64,000 nt of DNA from Kushneria pakistanensis (GTDB lineage Bacteria > Pseudomonadota > Gammaproteobacteria > Pseudomonadales > Halomonadaceae), in assembly GCF_014652795.1 (NCBI RefSeq), contig NZ_BMZM01000003.1, positions 620,001-684,000 of the forward strand. Reading direction: 5' to 3'. A program made the translations under genes and the position numbers. The notes beneath the pieces are model-generated. The model was not told the DNA's origin and did no database searches. It saw nothing but the letters and a program-made list of their open reading frames with translations. Below are positions 9,301 to 17,694 of this stretch, piece after piece (the first letter of the stretch is position 1; the number at the start of each line of letters is the position of its first letter).

Positions 9301-11210
9301 CCTTTACTGTCATCGGTGTGGGTGACATGGCCGGCGACGTATTTGGTAACGGCATGCTGCTGTCCGAGCAGATTCAGCTGGTGGCCGCCTTCAACCATCG
9401 CCATATCTTTATCGATCCTGACCCGGACTGTGCGGCATCCTTCAAGGAACGCCAGCGTATGTTTGGTCTGGCCGCGTCCAGCTGGGAGGATTACGACAGA
9501 TCGCTGATCAGCCAGGGCGGCGGTATCTTCTCGCGCGATGCGAAGTCGATCGAGATTACCGATGCCATGAAGTCCCGCTTCGGGATCAAGTCATCGCGCA
9601 TGGCGCCTGCCGAGCTGATCAATGCGCTGTTGAAGGCAAAAGTGGATCTGCTCTGGAACGGCGGCATCGGCACCTACGTCAAGTCCAGCCAGGAAAGTCA
9701 CGCCGATGTGGGTGACAAGGCCAACGATACGCTGCGTGTCAATGGCAGCGAGCTTGGCTGTCGCGTGATTGGTGAGGGCGGTAATCTGGGGGTCACTCAG
9801 CTCGGACGTCGCGAGGCGGCCCAGCACGGCGTACGCCTGAATACCGACTTCATCGATAACGCCGGTGGCGTGAATTGCTCCGACCATGAGGTCAATATCA
9901 AGATCCTGCTTGATGAAGTGGTCTCGCGTGGCGACATGACCGGCAAGCAGCGTAACGATCTGCTGGCGCAGATGACCGATGAGGTGGCCGAGCTGGTGGT
10001 GGATGACAACTATCGCCAGACCCAGGCACTCTCCCTGTCACGACTGCTGTCGGCGGAAAACCTCGGACCCTACCGACGCTTTATCCGTGATCTGGAAGAG
10101 ACCGGCCAGCTTGATCGTGAGCTGGAGGCGCTACCGGATGATGCCACGCTGGCCGCGCGCGCCGAACGGGGCGAGGGACTGACCCATCCGGAGCTCTCGT
10201 CACTGATTTCGCATGCCAAGATTGATCTCAAGGGTCTGCTGATGGCGTCGGAGGTGCCCAATGAGCCGGGCATCGTCGATCATGCCGAGCGCGCCTTCCC
10301 GGCCACGCTGGTATCACGTTACGGCGAGGAGATCGCCAGTCACCGGCTGCGTCATCAGATTGTGGCGACCAAGGTGGCAGGGGATGTGATCAATCACATG
10401 GGCATTCCGTTCGTGCGCCGGCTGATGGATATTACCGGCACCAGCGCCGGTGAGGTCGTTCGCGCCTATGTCATGGCCCGCGACAGCTTCGGGCTGGAAT
10501 CGCTGTGGGAGCAGATCGAGGCACTGGATACGCAGGTCGATGCTGCCATTCAGTACGACATGATGCTCGCACTGGTGCGCCTGCTGCGTCGTGCCACGCG
10601 CTATTTCCTGCGCTATCACATGCAGGCTAATGCCGAAGAGGTGGTCGAGCAGTACGCGCCTGACCTTGCCCGCCTTCAGGAGAACATTGGTGAAAGGCTG
10701 CGGGGCGAGGCGCAGCGTCAGTGTCTGGCACTGCGTGATCGTTATGTCGAGGCCGGTGCGCCACAGGCACTCGCCGAGCGTGTGGCTGCCACTGAAAGCC
10801 TTTATGCCGGGCTGGGTATCATCGATACGGCGCGACTGACCGAAGTATCGCTGGAGCGGGTCGCCGATACCTACTATCTCATCGGCGAGCGCCTCTCGCT
10901 GCCCTGGATGCTGGAGCAGGTCAATCGCCTTGAGGTGAACGACAGCTGGCAGACGATCGCGCGGGAAGCCCTTCGCGACGATCTGGATCGTCAGCAGCTG
11001 ACGCTGGCAGCAAGCGTCCTGCGCAGTGAAGAGTGCCAGGATGTCGATAGCTGCGTCGAGCAGTGGATGGAGCAGCACAAGGCGCCCGTCAAGCGCTGGT
11101 GTGCGCTGCTGGAAGAAGTTCACTCCAGCGACGAGCTGGGCTATGCGCTCTTCACGGTTGCCGTGAGGGCACTTGGTGAGCTTTCAGAGCGTCCTCCTTC
11201 CGCGGCGTAA
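6366..11210 (+). CDS. gdhB: NAD-specific glutamate dehydrogenase (large, GDH-160/180 class)
   Basis: This 1614-residue enzyme belongs to the giant NAD-dependent glutamate dehydrogenases that oxidise glutamate to 2-oxoglutarate and ammonia, mainly for amino-acid catabolism. The long N-terminal half carries ACT-like regulatory segments (for example residues around [19 protein letters not shown]). The catalytic core lies about residues 800-1200, with [29 protein letters not shown], the lysine motif VPSGAKGGF, and the dinucleotide region [20 protein letters not shown]. A long helical C-terminal region follows. The ATG at 6366 directly follows AGGAGAATCG and is preferred over the longer frame from 6315. 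A terminator follows, so it is monocistronic. Confidence 0.96.
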   Translation: [1614 protein letters not shown]

Positions 11211-11250
11211 TCAGCGCAGCAGGCGCCGGCCTGCCGTGATCGAAGCATCC

Positions 11251-11279
11251 ACGCCGCCCCCCGGGGCGGCGTTTCTTTT
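11251..11279 (+). terminator. Rho-independent terminator after gdhB
   Basis: The stem ACGCCGCCCC / GGGGCGGCGT with a tiny loop is followed by TTCTTTT. It separates the glutamate dehydrogenase gene from the MOSC-protein gene. Confidence 0.85.
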
Positions 11280-11324
11280 ATGTTACATTGACGCCCACCC
11301 GTTCTGGACACTGGATGGTTGCTC

Positions 11325-12149
11325 ATGACGCCCTGCATCAGCTCATTGCATATTTACCCGGTAAAATCGCTGGCCGGCATCGACCTGCGCGAGTCACTGT
11401 TGACTGCCGAGGGGCTGGCCCACGATCGACGCTGGGTCATTACCGACGAGAATGGCGATTTCATGACCCAGCGAAGCTGCACGCGCATGGCCACCCTGAT
11501 CCCCGCCATCGATCAGCATCATCTGATTCTTGAAGCGCCGGACGGGCGTCATCTTTTCATTTCGCTCGCCCCGCCCGAAGTGGCGCCTTCACGCGTGCGC
11601 ATCTTTGGCACCGAGTGTCAGGGGCTTGATGAAGGCGATGAGGCAGCGCAGTGGCTGAGCGACTTTTTTGAGCGGCCCGTCAGGCTCAAGCGTGTACCCC
11701 GGGACAACCAGCGCCGTGTCAGCCCCGAGCGTCTGGGCGAGCATGTGGCCCATACCGGCTTTGCCGATGGCTATCCGCTGCTGGTGGCGTCAATGACGTC
11801 ACTGGCCGCGCTCAATGCCCGGCTGGCGGCACGCACCCTGCCGACGATCCCCATGTCGCGCTTTCGACCCAATATTGTCATCAATGGGGCGCCGGCCTTT
11901 GCCGAGCATGACAGCGAAACGCTGACAGGTGAGTACCTGTCTCTTTGGCTGTGCAAGCCCTGCGAACGCTGCCGTATTACCACCATCAATCAGAGCAGCG
12001 GTGAGATTGCCGTGCCGGGAGAGCCGTTGAAAACGTTGATGACGATGGATCATGTGCCGGGCGCTGGCGCCTTTTTTGGCGAAAACGCCGTCATCATGGA
12101 GGGTGCCGGGCAATACCTTCATACCGGTATGCCAGTGAGCATGCGCTAG
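11325..12149 (+). CDS. ycbX: MOSC-domain protein, YcbX-like
   Basis: The 274-residue protein has the MOSC N-terminal beta-barrel (ISSLHIYPVKSLAGIDL, GLAHDRRWVITDENGDF, MTQR) and then the MOSC core, with the family cysteine region LWLCKPCERCRITTINQSSGE. In E. coli, YcbX is a molybdenum-cofactor enzyme that reduces N-hydroxylated base analogues. The longer E. coli YcbX has an added 2Fe-2S ferredoxin domain; this protein ends after MOSC and so must rely on a separate electron donor. Start: the ATG at 11325 lies 6 bases after GGATGG; a TTG at 11319 is less likely. It sits just upstream of pyrD-rmf-rlmKL, as in E. coli. Confidence 0.85.
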   Translation: MTPCISSLHIYPVKSLAGIDLRESLLTAEGLAHDRRWVITDENGDFMTQRSCTRMATLIPAIDQHHLILEAPDGRHLFISLAPPEVAPSRVRIFGTECQGLDEGDEAAQWLSDFFERPVRLKRVPRDNQRRVSPERLGEHVAHTGFADGYPLLVASMTSLAALNARLAARTLPTIPMSRFRPNIVINGAPAFAEHDSETLTGEYLSLWLCKPCERCRITTINQSSGEIAVPGEPLKTLMTMDHVPGAGAFFGENAVIMEGAGQYLHTGMPVSMR

Positions 12150-12264
12150 TCAAAACCATCGCCAAATACGCAGGCTTTGTTATGCTGTGGCCGTTTTGCT
12201 GACCGGCGGCGACCACAACTGCTGTCTGCATCGGTATCAATGGATCATTCCAACGAGAGACATC

Positions 12265-13443
12265 ATGAAAAATACAATCTTGTATCTGGCACTGGGGATG
12301 GGCGTAGGGCTTGGCACTCTCTCGGGGCAGGTACTGGCTGCAAAGAGCCCGGCGCTCGAGCGGGCCGAGCAGGCCGCAGGCCAGGTCGATATCTCCGATG
12401 CCATTCAGCGCGATACGGATTCCATGAGCCGGTCCATGTACCTGGGCTCAAAGCCGGTGTCGCATGATTTCGATGTCAAGCAGGGTGGGGAGTACATCAT
12501 TGAGGCGCGTGCCTTCCACGGCACATCGGGGCTTTATGAGGTCAACGCCGAGCTTCGTGATGATGCCGGTCAGACACTGGCCTCGGCCAGCGGCAACAAC
12601 CAGACCAACGGCCTGATGATCCGTCATGAGCTGGCACCGGGCACCTATCATGTGGTAATTACCGGTCAGAACCGCAGCCCGGCGCGAGATCAGACCCAGT
12701 CCGTGACCGTCTCCGTACAGCAGGCCGATGCCAGCGTGCGTGGCGAGGGGCTGGCCGATGCCAGTCGCATCGAACGACTGGGGCCTGCGCAGGCAGCCAC
12801 CGGTGTCAACAATGCCAATGCACCGGCACGGCTGGGGCGCGATGGTGCCGTTCAGGGCGATGCGACTGCTGCCGGCGTCGGCGCCTCGCAGCGCAGTGCC
12901 AGCGCAACAGCCGGCCCCGGTGAGACACGTCCCGAGCCCGGCCCTTCTGGCAGGGCACTGGAGCATGCCGCCCAGTCAGTAACTGCCGAAGAGGGCGAGG
13001 GCCTGACGGCAGGGCAGGGAGACATTAATGCCGCCCGCAACAGCCAGCAGGTCGATACGGCCGGGAGCAGTGACGCGCGTCCGGCGCAGCAGACAGCGCC
13101 GGCTGACAATGACGCTTCCCCCATTCGTGAGCGCATCCTGCGTGACGTGCCCATGCGCACCAACGGGGAAGTTCTCAGGTTTGAAGTGGTTTCTGCCGGC
13201 ACCGTGACCGTTGACAGCTTCACGATGGATTCCAGCGGTAACTACCGTATTTCCGGTGAGCTGCTCGACAGCGATGGCAACGTGGTGGCCAGTGACAGCG
13301 GCAGCGGCTTCCAGGGCGATTTCCATCTGCGTGAATCCCTTGAGCCCGGCATCTACAGCGTGCGCGTACGCGGTCAGAAGTTCGGCGGCGTGCGTGGCGG
13401 TGCCAACAACTTCACGCTGCGTGTGGAACAGCCTGGCGAATAA
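12265..13443 (+). CDS. Secreted protein with two similar beta-sandwich-type domains
   Basis: I do not recognise a named family. The 392-residue product has a Sec signal peptide (MKNTILYLALGMGVGLG, likely cut after VLA). A first domain (about residues 50-155) contains EYIIEARAFHGTSGLYEVNAEL and APGTYHVVITGQ. A low-complexity Ala/Gly/Gln/Pro-rich linker spans about residues 160-285. A second domain (about 290-390) has parallel features: NYRISGELLDSDGNVVASDSG and LEPGIYSVRVRGQKFGG. The repeated pattern resembles bacterial pre-peptidase C-terminal (PPC) domains (inference). It is periplasmic or exported, with no protease domain and no membrane anchor. The ATG at 12265 follows GAGAGA; the frame upstream of it is not supported. 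Confidence 0.7.
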   Translation: MKNTILYLALGMGVGLGTLSGQVLAAKSPALERAEQAAGQVDISDAIQRDTDSMSRSMYLGSKPVSHDFDVKQGGEYIIEARAFHGTSGLYEVNAELRDDAGQTLASASGNNQTNGLMIRHELAPGTYHVVITGQNRSPARDQTQSVTVSVQQADASVRGEGLADASRIERLGPAQAATGVNNANAPARLGRDGAVQGDATAAGVGASQRSASATAGPGETRPEPGPSGRALEHAAQSVTAEEGEGLTAGQGDINAARNSQQVDTAGSSDARPAQQTAPADNDASPIRERILRDVPMRTNGEVLRFEVVSAGTVTVDSFTMDSSGNYRISGELLDSDGNVVASDSGSGFQGDFHLRESLEPGIYSVRVRGQKFGGVRGGANNFTLRVEQPGE

Positions 13444-13454
13444 CCCATCATCTA

Positions 13455-13477
13455 CAGGCCCGGGTGGTGGCCCGGGC
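13455..13477 (+). terminator. GC-rich hairpin between the secreted-protein gene and pyrD
   Basis: The perfect repeat GGCCCGGG ... CCCGGGCC with a six-base loop begins about 12 bases after the upstream stop. It lacks a T-run, so it could be a weak terminator or an mRNA-stabilising structure ahead of pyrD. Confidence 0.4.
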
Positions 13478-13509
13478 CAGGTCAATCTCTCCTCAAGGAC
13501 ATGCCCCAC

Positions 13510-14532
13510 ATGTACAAGGCCGCTCGTGCGCTGTTGTTTCGTCTCGACCCTGAAACGGCTCATGATCTGACGCTGTCGTCTCTGGCGTTGGCGCATCGCC
13601 TTCACATGCAGCGTGTGCTGGCAGCGCCCATGATAGAAGATCCCGTCACGCTGATGGGGCTTCGCTTTGCCAATCGGGTCGGGTTGTCAGCCGGGCTGGA
13701 CAAGAATGCCGAGCACCTCGATGCCCTGGGGGCGCTGGGGTTTGGCTTTGTGGAAGTCGGCACGGTCACACCGCGTGCCCAGTCGGGCAACCCAAAACCC
13801 AGACTTTTTCGACTGCCCGAGCAGGGCGCCATTATCAATCGTATGGGATTCAACAATCAGGGCGTCGATCAGCTCATCGCCAACGTTGCCCGTAGCCGTT
13901 ATGACGGCGTGATTGGTATCAACATCGGCAAGAACCTGACCACGCCGGTCGAGCAGGCCGTGGATGATTACATGACTTGTCTGCGCGCCGTGCATGGCCA
14001 CGCCCATTATGTGACTGTCAATATTTCCTCACCCAACACCCCGGGGCTTCGAAGCCTGCAGTTTGGCGAGCAGCTCAATGCGCTGCTGTCAGCGCTGCAG
14101 CAGGAGAACCGGATGCTCAATCAGCGTCATGGTCGACAGGTGCCGCTGGCCGTCAAGATTGCGCCGGACATGAGCGAGCCGGAAACGGATCTGGTGGCCG
14201 AGTGCCTCAGGGCCTGCCATATCGAGGCGGTCATTGGCACCAATACCACCGTCAGCCGTGAGGGGATTGCGGGTAGTGTCCATGCCGACGAAGCCGGTGG
14301 CCTGTCTGGCCGTCCTGTAAGAGAGGCATCCACTACCATTGTCAGACGCTTGCGTGAGAAGCTGGCGGATATCACCATCATCGGCGTCGGCGGTATCGAT
14401 AGTGGCGAGGCCGCACTGGAAAAGCGTCGCGCAGGTGCCGATCTGGTACAGCTTTACAGTGGATTGATCTATGAAGGTCCGGCGCTGGTGGGACAATGCG
14501 CCAGAGCTCTACGGGAAGCGCATACCTTATAG
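13510..14532 (+). CDS. pyrD: Dihydroorotate dehydrogenase (quinone), class 2
   Basis: PyrD oxidises dihydroorotate to orotate in pyrimidine synthesis, passing electrons through FMN to quinone at the inner membrane. The N-terminal amphipathic helix (MYKAARALLFRLDPETAHDLTL) marks the membrane-associated class 2. Key motifs are GLSAGLDKNAEHLD, GFGFVEVGTVTPRAQSGNP, NRMGFNNQG and NISSPNTPGLR (which supplies the catalytic serine), then AVKIAPDM, IGTNTT and the phosphate-binding GVGGIDSG. The 340-residue length is normal. The ATG at 13510 lies 10 bases after AAGGA; the in-frame ATG at 13501 is too close. It converges with rmf. Confidence 0.97.
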   Translation: MYKAARALLFRLDPETAHDLTLSSLALAHRLHMQRVLAAPMIEDPVTLMGLRFANRVGLSAGLDKNAEHLDALGALGFGFVEVGTVTPRAQSGNPKPRLFRLPEQGAIINRMGFNNQGVDQLIANVARSRYDGVIGINIGKNLTTPVEQAVDDYMTCLRAVHGHAHYVTVNISSPNTPGLRSLQFGEQLNALLSALQQENRMLNQRHGRQVPLAVKIAPDMSEPETDLVAECLRACHIEAVIGTNTTVSREGIAGSVHADEAGGLSGRPVREASTTIVRRLREKLADITIIGVGGIDSGEAALEKRRAGADLVQLYSGLIYEGPALVGQCARALREAHTL

Positions 14533-14629
14533 AACGTCAGAGAATGGAAGGGTTTTATTCAAGACCGGGCACGTTGCCACGCACCCGGATGTCATGCCAT
14601 ACGATGAATTCAATGCTGCCGATGGAGGG

Positions 14630-14839
14630 TCAGTTCGCTGCCATCGGATTGACGTGCAGACCCGAGACCCCTGTCATACCGGACCATTGTGCTTCACGGC
14701 CTTCACGCCAGCCGCTCATCCAGGACTCGCGCATTTCGATACCCTGACTGGGACAGTCATCTCTGGAACGTCCGGTGACGCCGGCCTTGTAACCACTAAC
14801 ATAGGCTTTCTGGAAGGGATCACGTTTCTGTCTTTTCAT
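14630..14839 (-). CDS. rmf: Ribosome modulation factor RMF
   Basis: RMF binds 70S ribosomes in stationary phase and helps form inactive 100S dimers. The 69-residue product matches the E. coli protein closely at the start (MKRQKRDPFQKAYVSGYKAG, then GRSRDDCP and ESWMSGWREGREAQ) but carries a C-terminal extension of about 14 residues. The start at 14839 follows GAGGTTATCCA, a good ribosome-binding site, so the six-residue upstream extension in the frame is not used. It is convergent with pyrD and divergent from rlmKL, in the same chromosomal neighbourhood as in enterobacteria. Regulation by growth phase is expected from the family, not visible here. Confidence 0.95.
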   Translation of the reverse strand: MKRQKRDPFQKAYVSGYKAGVTGRSRDDCPSQGIEMRESWMSGWREGREAQWSGMTGVSGLHVNPMAAN

Positions 14840-15037
14840 TGGATAACCTCGCTTCACACAAATAGTGTTTCTTCCCGTGACAGTGGCAATGCCGCTACCA
14901 CGAGGGTCGTAGGTTGACAGCGGTCGTGCAGTATTTCGTAGCTACCCTTATACCTTTACAGCAGCCGAGAGGCGCTGTCGAAAATCGTTTTCATCTAAGC
15001 AAATTGCTCATTAATCTTTTCAGGAATATGACACCGC

Positions 15038-17251
15038 ATGATGCCTTCCAGCACTGAACATTCACCGGATACGGCTCATGAGGAGCTCTCCTTTCTGGCC
15101 ACCTGTCCGCGCAGCATGGAAACCCTGCTGGCCGATGAGCTGACAGGGCTTGGCGCCAGGGTTGCGCGTACCAGTGTCTCAAGCGTCCATGGCAGTGCCA
15201 GCCGTGAAGTGCTTTACCGCCTGTGTCTTTGGTCACGCCTGGCCAATCGCATCATTCTGGTGGCCGGTCGTTTCGAGGATGTGGAGGATGCCCCGGCGCT
15301 GGTAGCAGCCTCCAACAGTATCGAGTGGGAGACAATGATCGCCCCCGGTGCCAGTCTGCGGGTCGATTTTCACGGTGAAAGTGCCCAGATTCGCCACACC
15401 CGTTTCGGGGCCCAGTGCGTCAAGGATGGCGTGGTGGATCGCTTTCAGGATCACGGTCTGGCGCGCCCGACCATCGACCCGGGCGCGGCGGATCTGCGCC
15501 TTTACGCGCATCTGCACCGGGGGCGGCTGGTGCTGGGAATCGACCTTTCCGGCGACAGCCTGCACCTGCGTGGCTATCGGCTGGAGGGCGCCAGTGCACC
15601 GCTTAAGGAGAACCTGGCCGCGGCACTGCTGGTACGTGCCGACTGGCCGGCGCGCGCAGCGAAAGGGGAAAGCCTTTTCGATCCGATGTGCGGCTCGGGG
15701 ACCCTGCTGATCGAGGCCGCGCTGATGGCCTGTGATGTGGCCCCCAACCTGGCACGCGAGCGCTTTGGCTTTCACGGCTGGGTCGGGCATGACGAGACAC
15801 AGTGGCAGGAAGTCCACGGCGAGGCTGCCCATCGAGCGCGCGTTGGCCTGCGTGAGTGCCGACTTTCAATCTGCGGTCGTGATCACAACCTGCGCGCGAT
15901 GGAAGCGGCGCGTGCCAATGCCGGTCGTGCCGGTGTTAAATCACTGATCCAGATTGAGCATGCCGATGCGCTGTCAGCGCCTCCCGCGATGGCGCCGGGT
16001 CTTGTGATCACCAACCCGCCCTATGGGGAACGTCTGGGCGAACTGCCGGCGCTGATCAGTCTTTATCAAGGGCTGGGGGCGCTGTTGCGCGAGCATTTTG
16101 TCGGCTGGTCGGTAGCGCTTTTGACCGGTGACCCGAAGCTTGGCCACCGGCTGGGCATGAAGGCCCATCGTCAGTACGCCTTCAAAAACGGCAGTCTTGA
16201 TACCAAACTTCTGCTGATCGATGTGCACGAGCGTGTGCGCTCGGAAAAGCCCGAGCAGGCGCCGAGCGCCACAAAGGGTAATGAAGAAGCTGGCGCCGTG
16301 ACCCATTCCGCCGGCGCGCAGATGTTTGCCAACCGTCTCAGAAAAAACCAGAAACGTTTGTCAAAATGGCTCAAGCGCTCCGGGGTTGAATGCTACCGGC
16401 TTTACGATGCCGACATGCCCGAATACGCACTTGCCATCGATATTTATGGCGCCTGGGTGCACGTGCAGGAGTACGCAGCGCCACGCTCGATCGATGCTGA
16501 TCAGGCCGAGCGCCGCCTGCTGGAGGCGATTGGCGTGCTGCCGGAAGTGCTCGGTGTCGCGGCGGATTATATCTTCCTGAAGCGGCGTGAACGCCAGTCG
16601 GGCCGGGCGCAATACGAGCGACGTGACAGCTCCGGGCAGCGTTTTCAGGTCAATGAAGGCAGTGCCAGACTCTGGGTCAACCTGCGCGACTATCTGGATA
16701 CCGGACTGTTTCTCGATCATCGGCCCGTGCGCCGCTGGTTGTTTGAGAATGCTGCCGACAAGCGGGTGCTCAATCTGTTTTGCTATACCGCCACGGCCAG
16801 CGTTCAGGCTGCGCTGGGCGGGGCACGCGAGAGTCTGAGCATCGACATGTCCAATACCTATCTGGGCTGGGCCGAAGACAATTTCCGGCTCAATCGACTC
16901 GACATGTCACGTCATCGCCTGATGCGTGAGGACTGCATGGCCTGGCTTGAAAGAACGGGGCCGCAGTTTGATCTCATCTTCATGGACCCGCCGACGTTTT
17001 CCAATTCCAAGAAGATGGACAGCGTGCTGGATATTCAGCGCGACCATGCTCACATGATCGAGCGCGCCATGGCGCATCTGACACCGACAGGCACGCTGTT
17101 GTTCTCCAACAACCTGCGGCGTTTCCAGATGGATGAGAGCGTCAACGCACGCTTTGAGGTGAAGGCGCTGTCAAAACAGATGCTGGACCCCGATTTCGAG
17201 CGGCGCCCGGATATTCATCACGTCTATCAGATTCGTCACCGCATTGCCTAG
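15038..17251 (+). CDS. rlmL: Bifunctional 23S rRNA methyltransferase RlmKL (m2G2445 / m7G2069)
   Basis: This 737-residue fusion methylates two guanines of 23S rRNA. The N-terminal half has the THUMP domain (FLATCPRSMETLLADEL) followed by the RlmL methyltransferase, with the SAM site FDPMCGSGTLLIEAA and catalytic motif ITNPPYGERLG (about residue 327). The C-terminal half is RlmK, with ANRLRKNQKRLSKWLKRSGVECYRLYDADMPEYALAID, the SAM site VLNLFCYTATASVQAA and DLIFMDPPTFSNSKKM. Its stop codon overlaps, on the opposite strand, that of the small WGR gene within one CTAG. Confidence 0.96.
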   Translation: MMPSSTEHSPDTAHEELSFLATCPRSMETLLADELTGLGARVARTSVSSVHGSASREVLYRLCLWSRLANRIILVAGRFEDVEDAPALVAASNSIEWETMIAPGASLRVDFHGESAQIRHTRFGAQCVKDGVVDRFQDHGLARPTIDPGAADLRLYAHLHRGRLVLGIDLSGDSLHLRGYRLEGASAPLKENLAAALLVRADWPARAAKGESLFDPMCGSGTLLIEAALMACDVAPNLARERFGFHGWVGHDETQWQEVHGEAAHRARVGLRECRLSICGRDHNLRAMEAARANAGRAGVKSLIQIEHADALSAPPAMAPGLVITNPPYGERLGELPALISLYQGLGALLREHFVGWSVALLTGDPKLGHRLGMKAHRQYAFKNGSLDTKLLLIDVHERVRSEKPEQAPSATKGNEEAGAVTHSAGAQMFANRLRKNQKRLSKWLKRSGVECYRLYDADMPEYALAIDIYGAWVHVQEYAAPRSIDADQAERRLLEAIGVLPEVLGVAADYIFLKRRERQSGRAQYERRDSSGQRFQVNEGSARLWVNLRDYLDTGLFLDHRPVRRWLFENAADKRVLNLFCYTATASVQAALGGARESLSIDMSNTYLGWAEDNFRLNRLDMSRHRLMREDCMAWLERTGPQFDLIFMDPPTFSNSKKMDSVLDIQRDHAHMIERAMAHLTPTGTLLFSNNLRRFQMDESVNARFEVKALSKQMLDPDFERRPDIHHVYQIRHRIA

Positions 17252-17529
17252 CGGGCATCGAGCAGCGAGAGCTGACGTACGGCATCCCGGGCCTCCGGGG
17301 TGTCGTCGCTGGTTTCAAGCACGCGTGAAAAACCGCGCAGGCGCTGGATATGATCCACGTCGCTGACCCAGGTCATGGCCTGGGCGTAGTCTTCGGCCAG
17401 CGCGTGCTGAATCCCCCCGTAGGCGGTCCCGATCTGCCCCCAGGCGCGGACAAAGATCCAGTCGCCGAACATGTCCTGGTGAACATGCACCAGCACGTAG
17501 TCATGTTCGCTTTCCCAGCGGATGATCAA
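17248..17529 (-). CDS. Small stand-alone WGR-type domain protein
   Basis: The 93-residue product consists almost wholly of one WGR-like fold: IRWESEHDYVLVHVHQDMFG, then DWIFVRAWGQIGTAYGG, then an alpha-helical SYEEGL-type segment (here EDYAQAMTWVSDVDHIQRLRGF). WGR domains bind DNA or nucleic-acid ends in PARPs and also occur as single-domain bacterial proteins of unknown role. A TTG start at 17529 sits 7 bases after AGGAG, which argues against the longer frame from 17631. The stop shares the CTAG tetranucleotide with the rlmKL stop, so the two genes converge with a 4-base overlap. Confidence 0.75.
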   Translation of the reverse strand: MIIRWESEHDYVLVHVHQDMFGDWIFVRAWGQIGTAYGGIQHALAEDYAQAMTWVSDVDHIQRLRGFSRVLETSDDTPEARDAVRQLSLLDAR

Positions 17530-17694
17530 GACAGCGCTCCTGTGTAGTATGGAATACGAAGAAGGTAAGGGCAGTGACGCCGACAGGGCGCAGATTGTAA
17601 CGGTCACGGACATTTCAACAAAGCAGGGCATACCGGCAGTTGTCTGAAGGCCGGTGCGTTATTCATTCATGGCAGTGCAGGTATCGATCGAATC

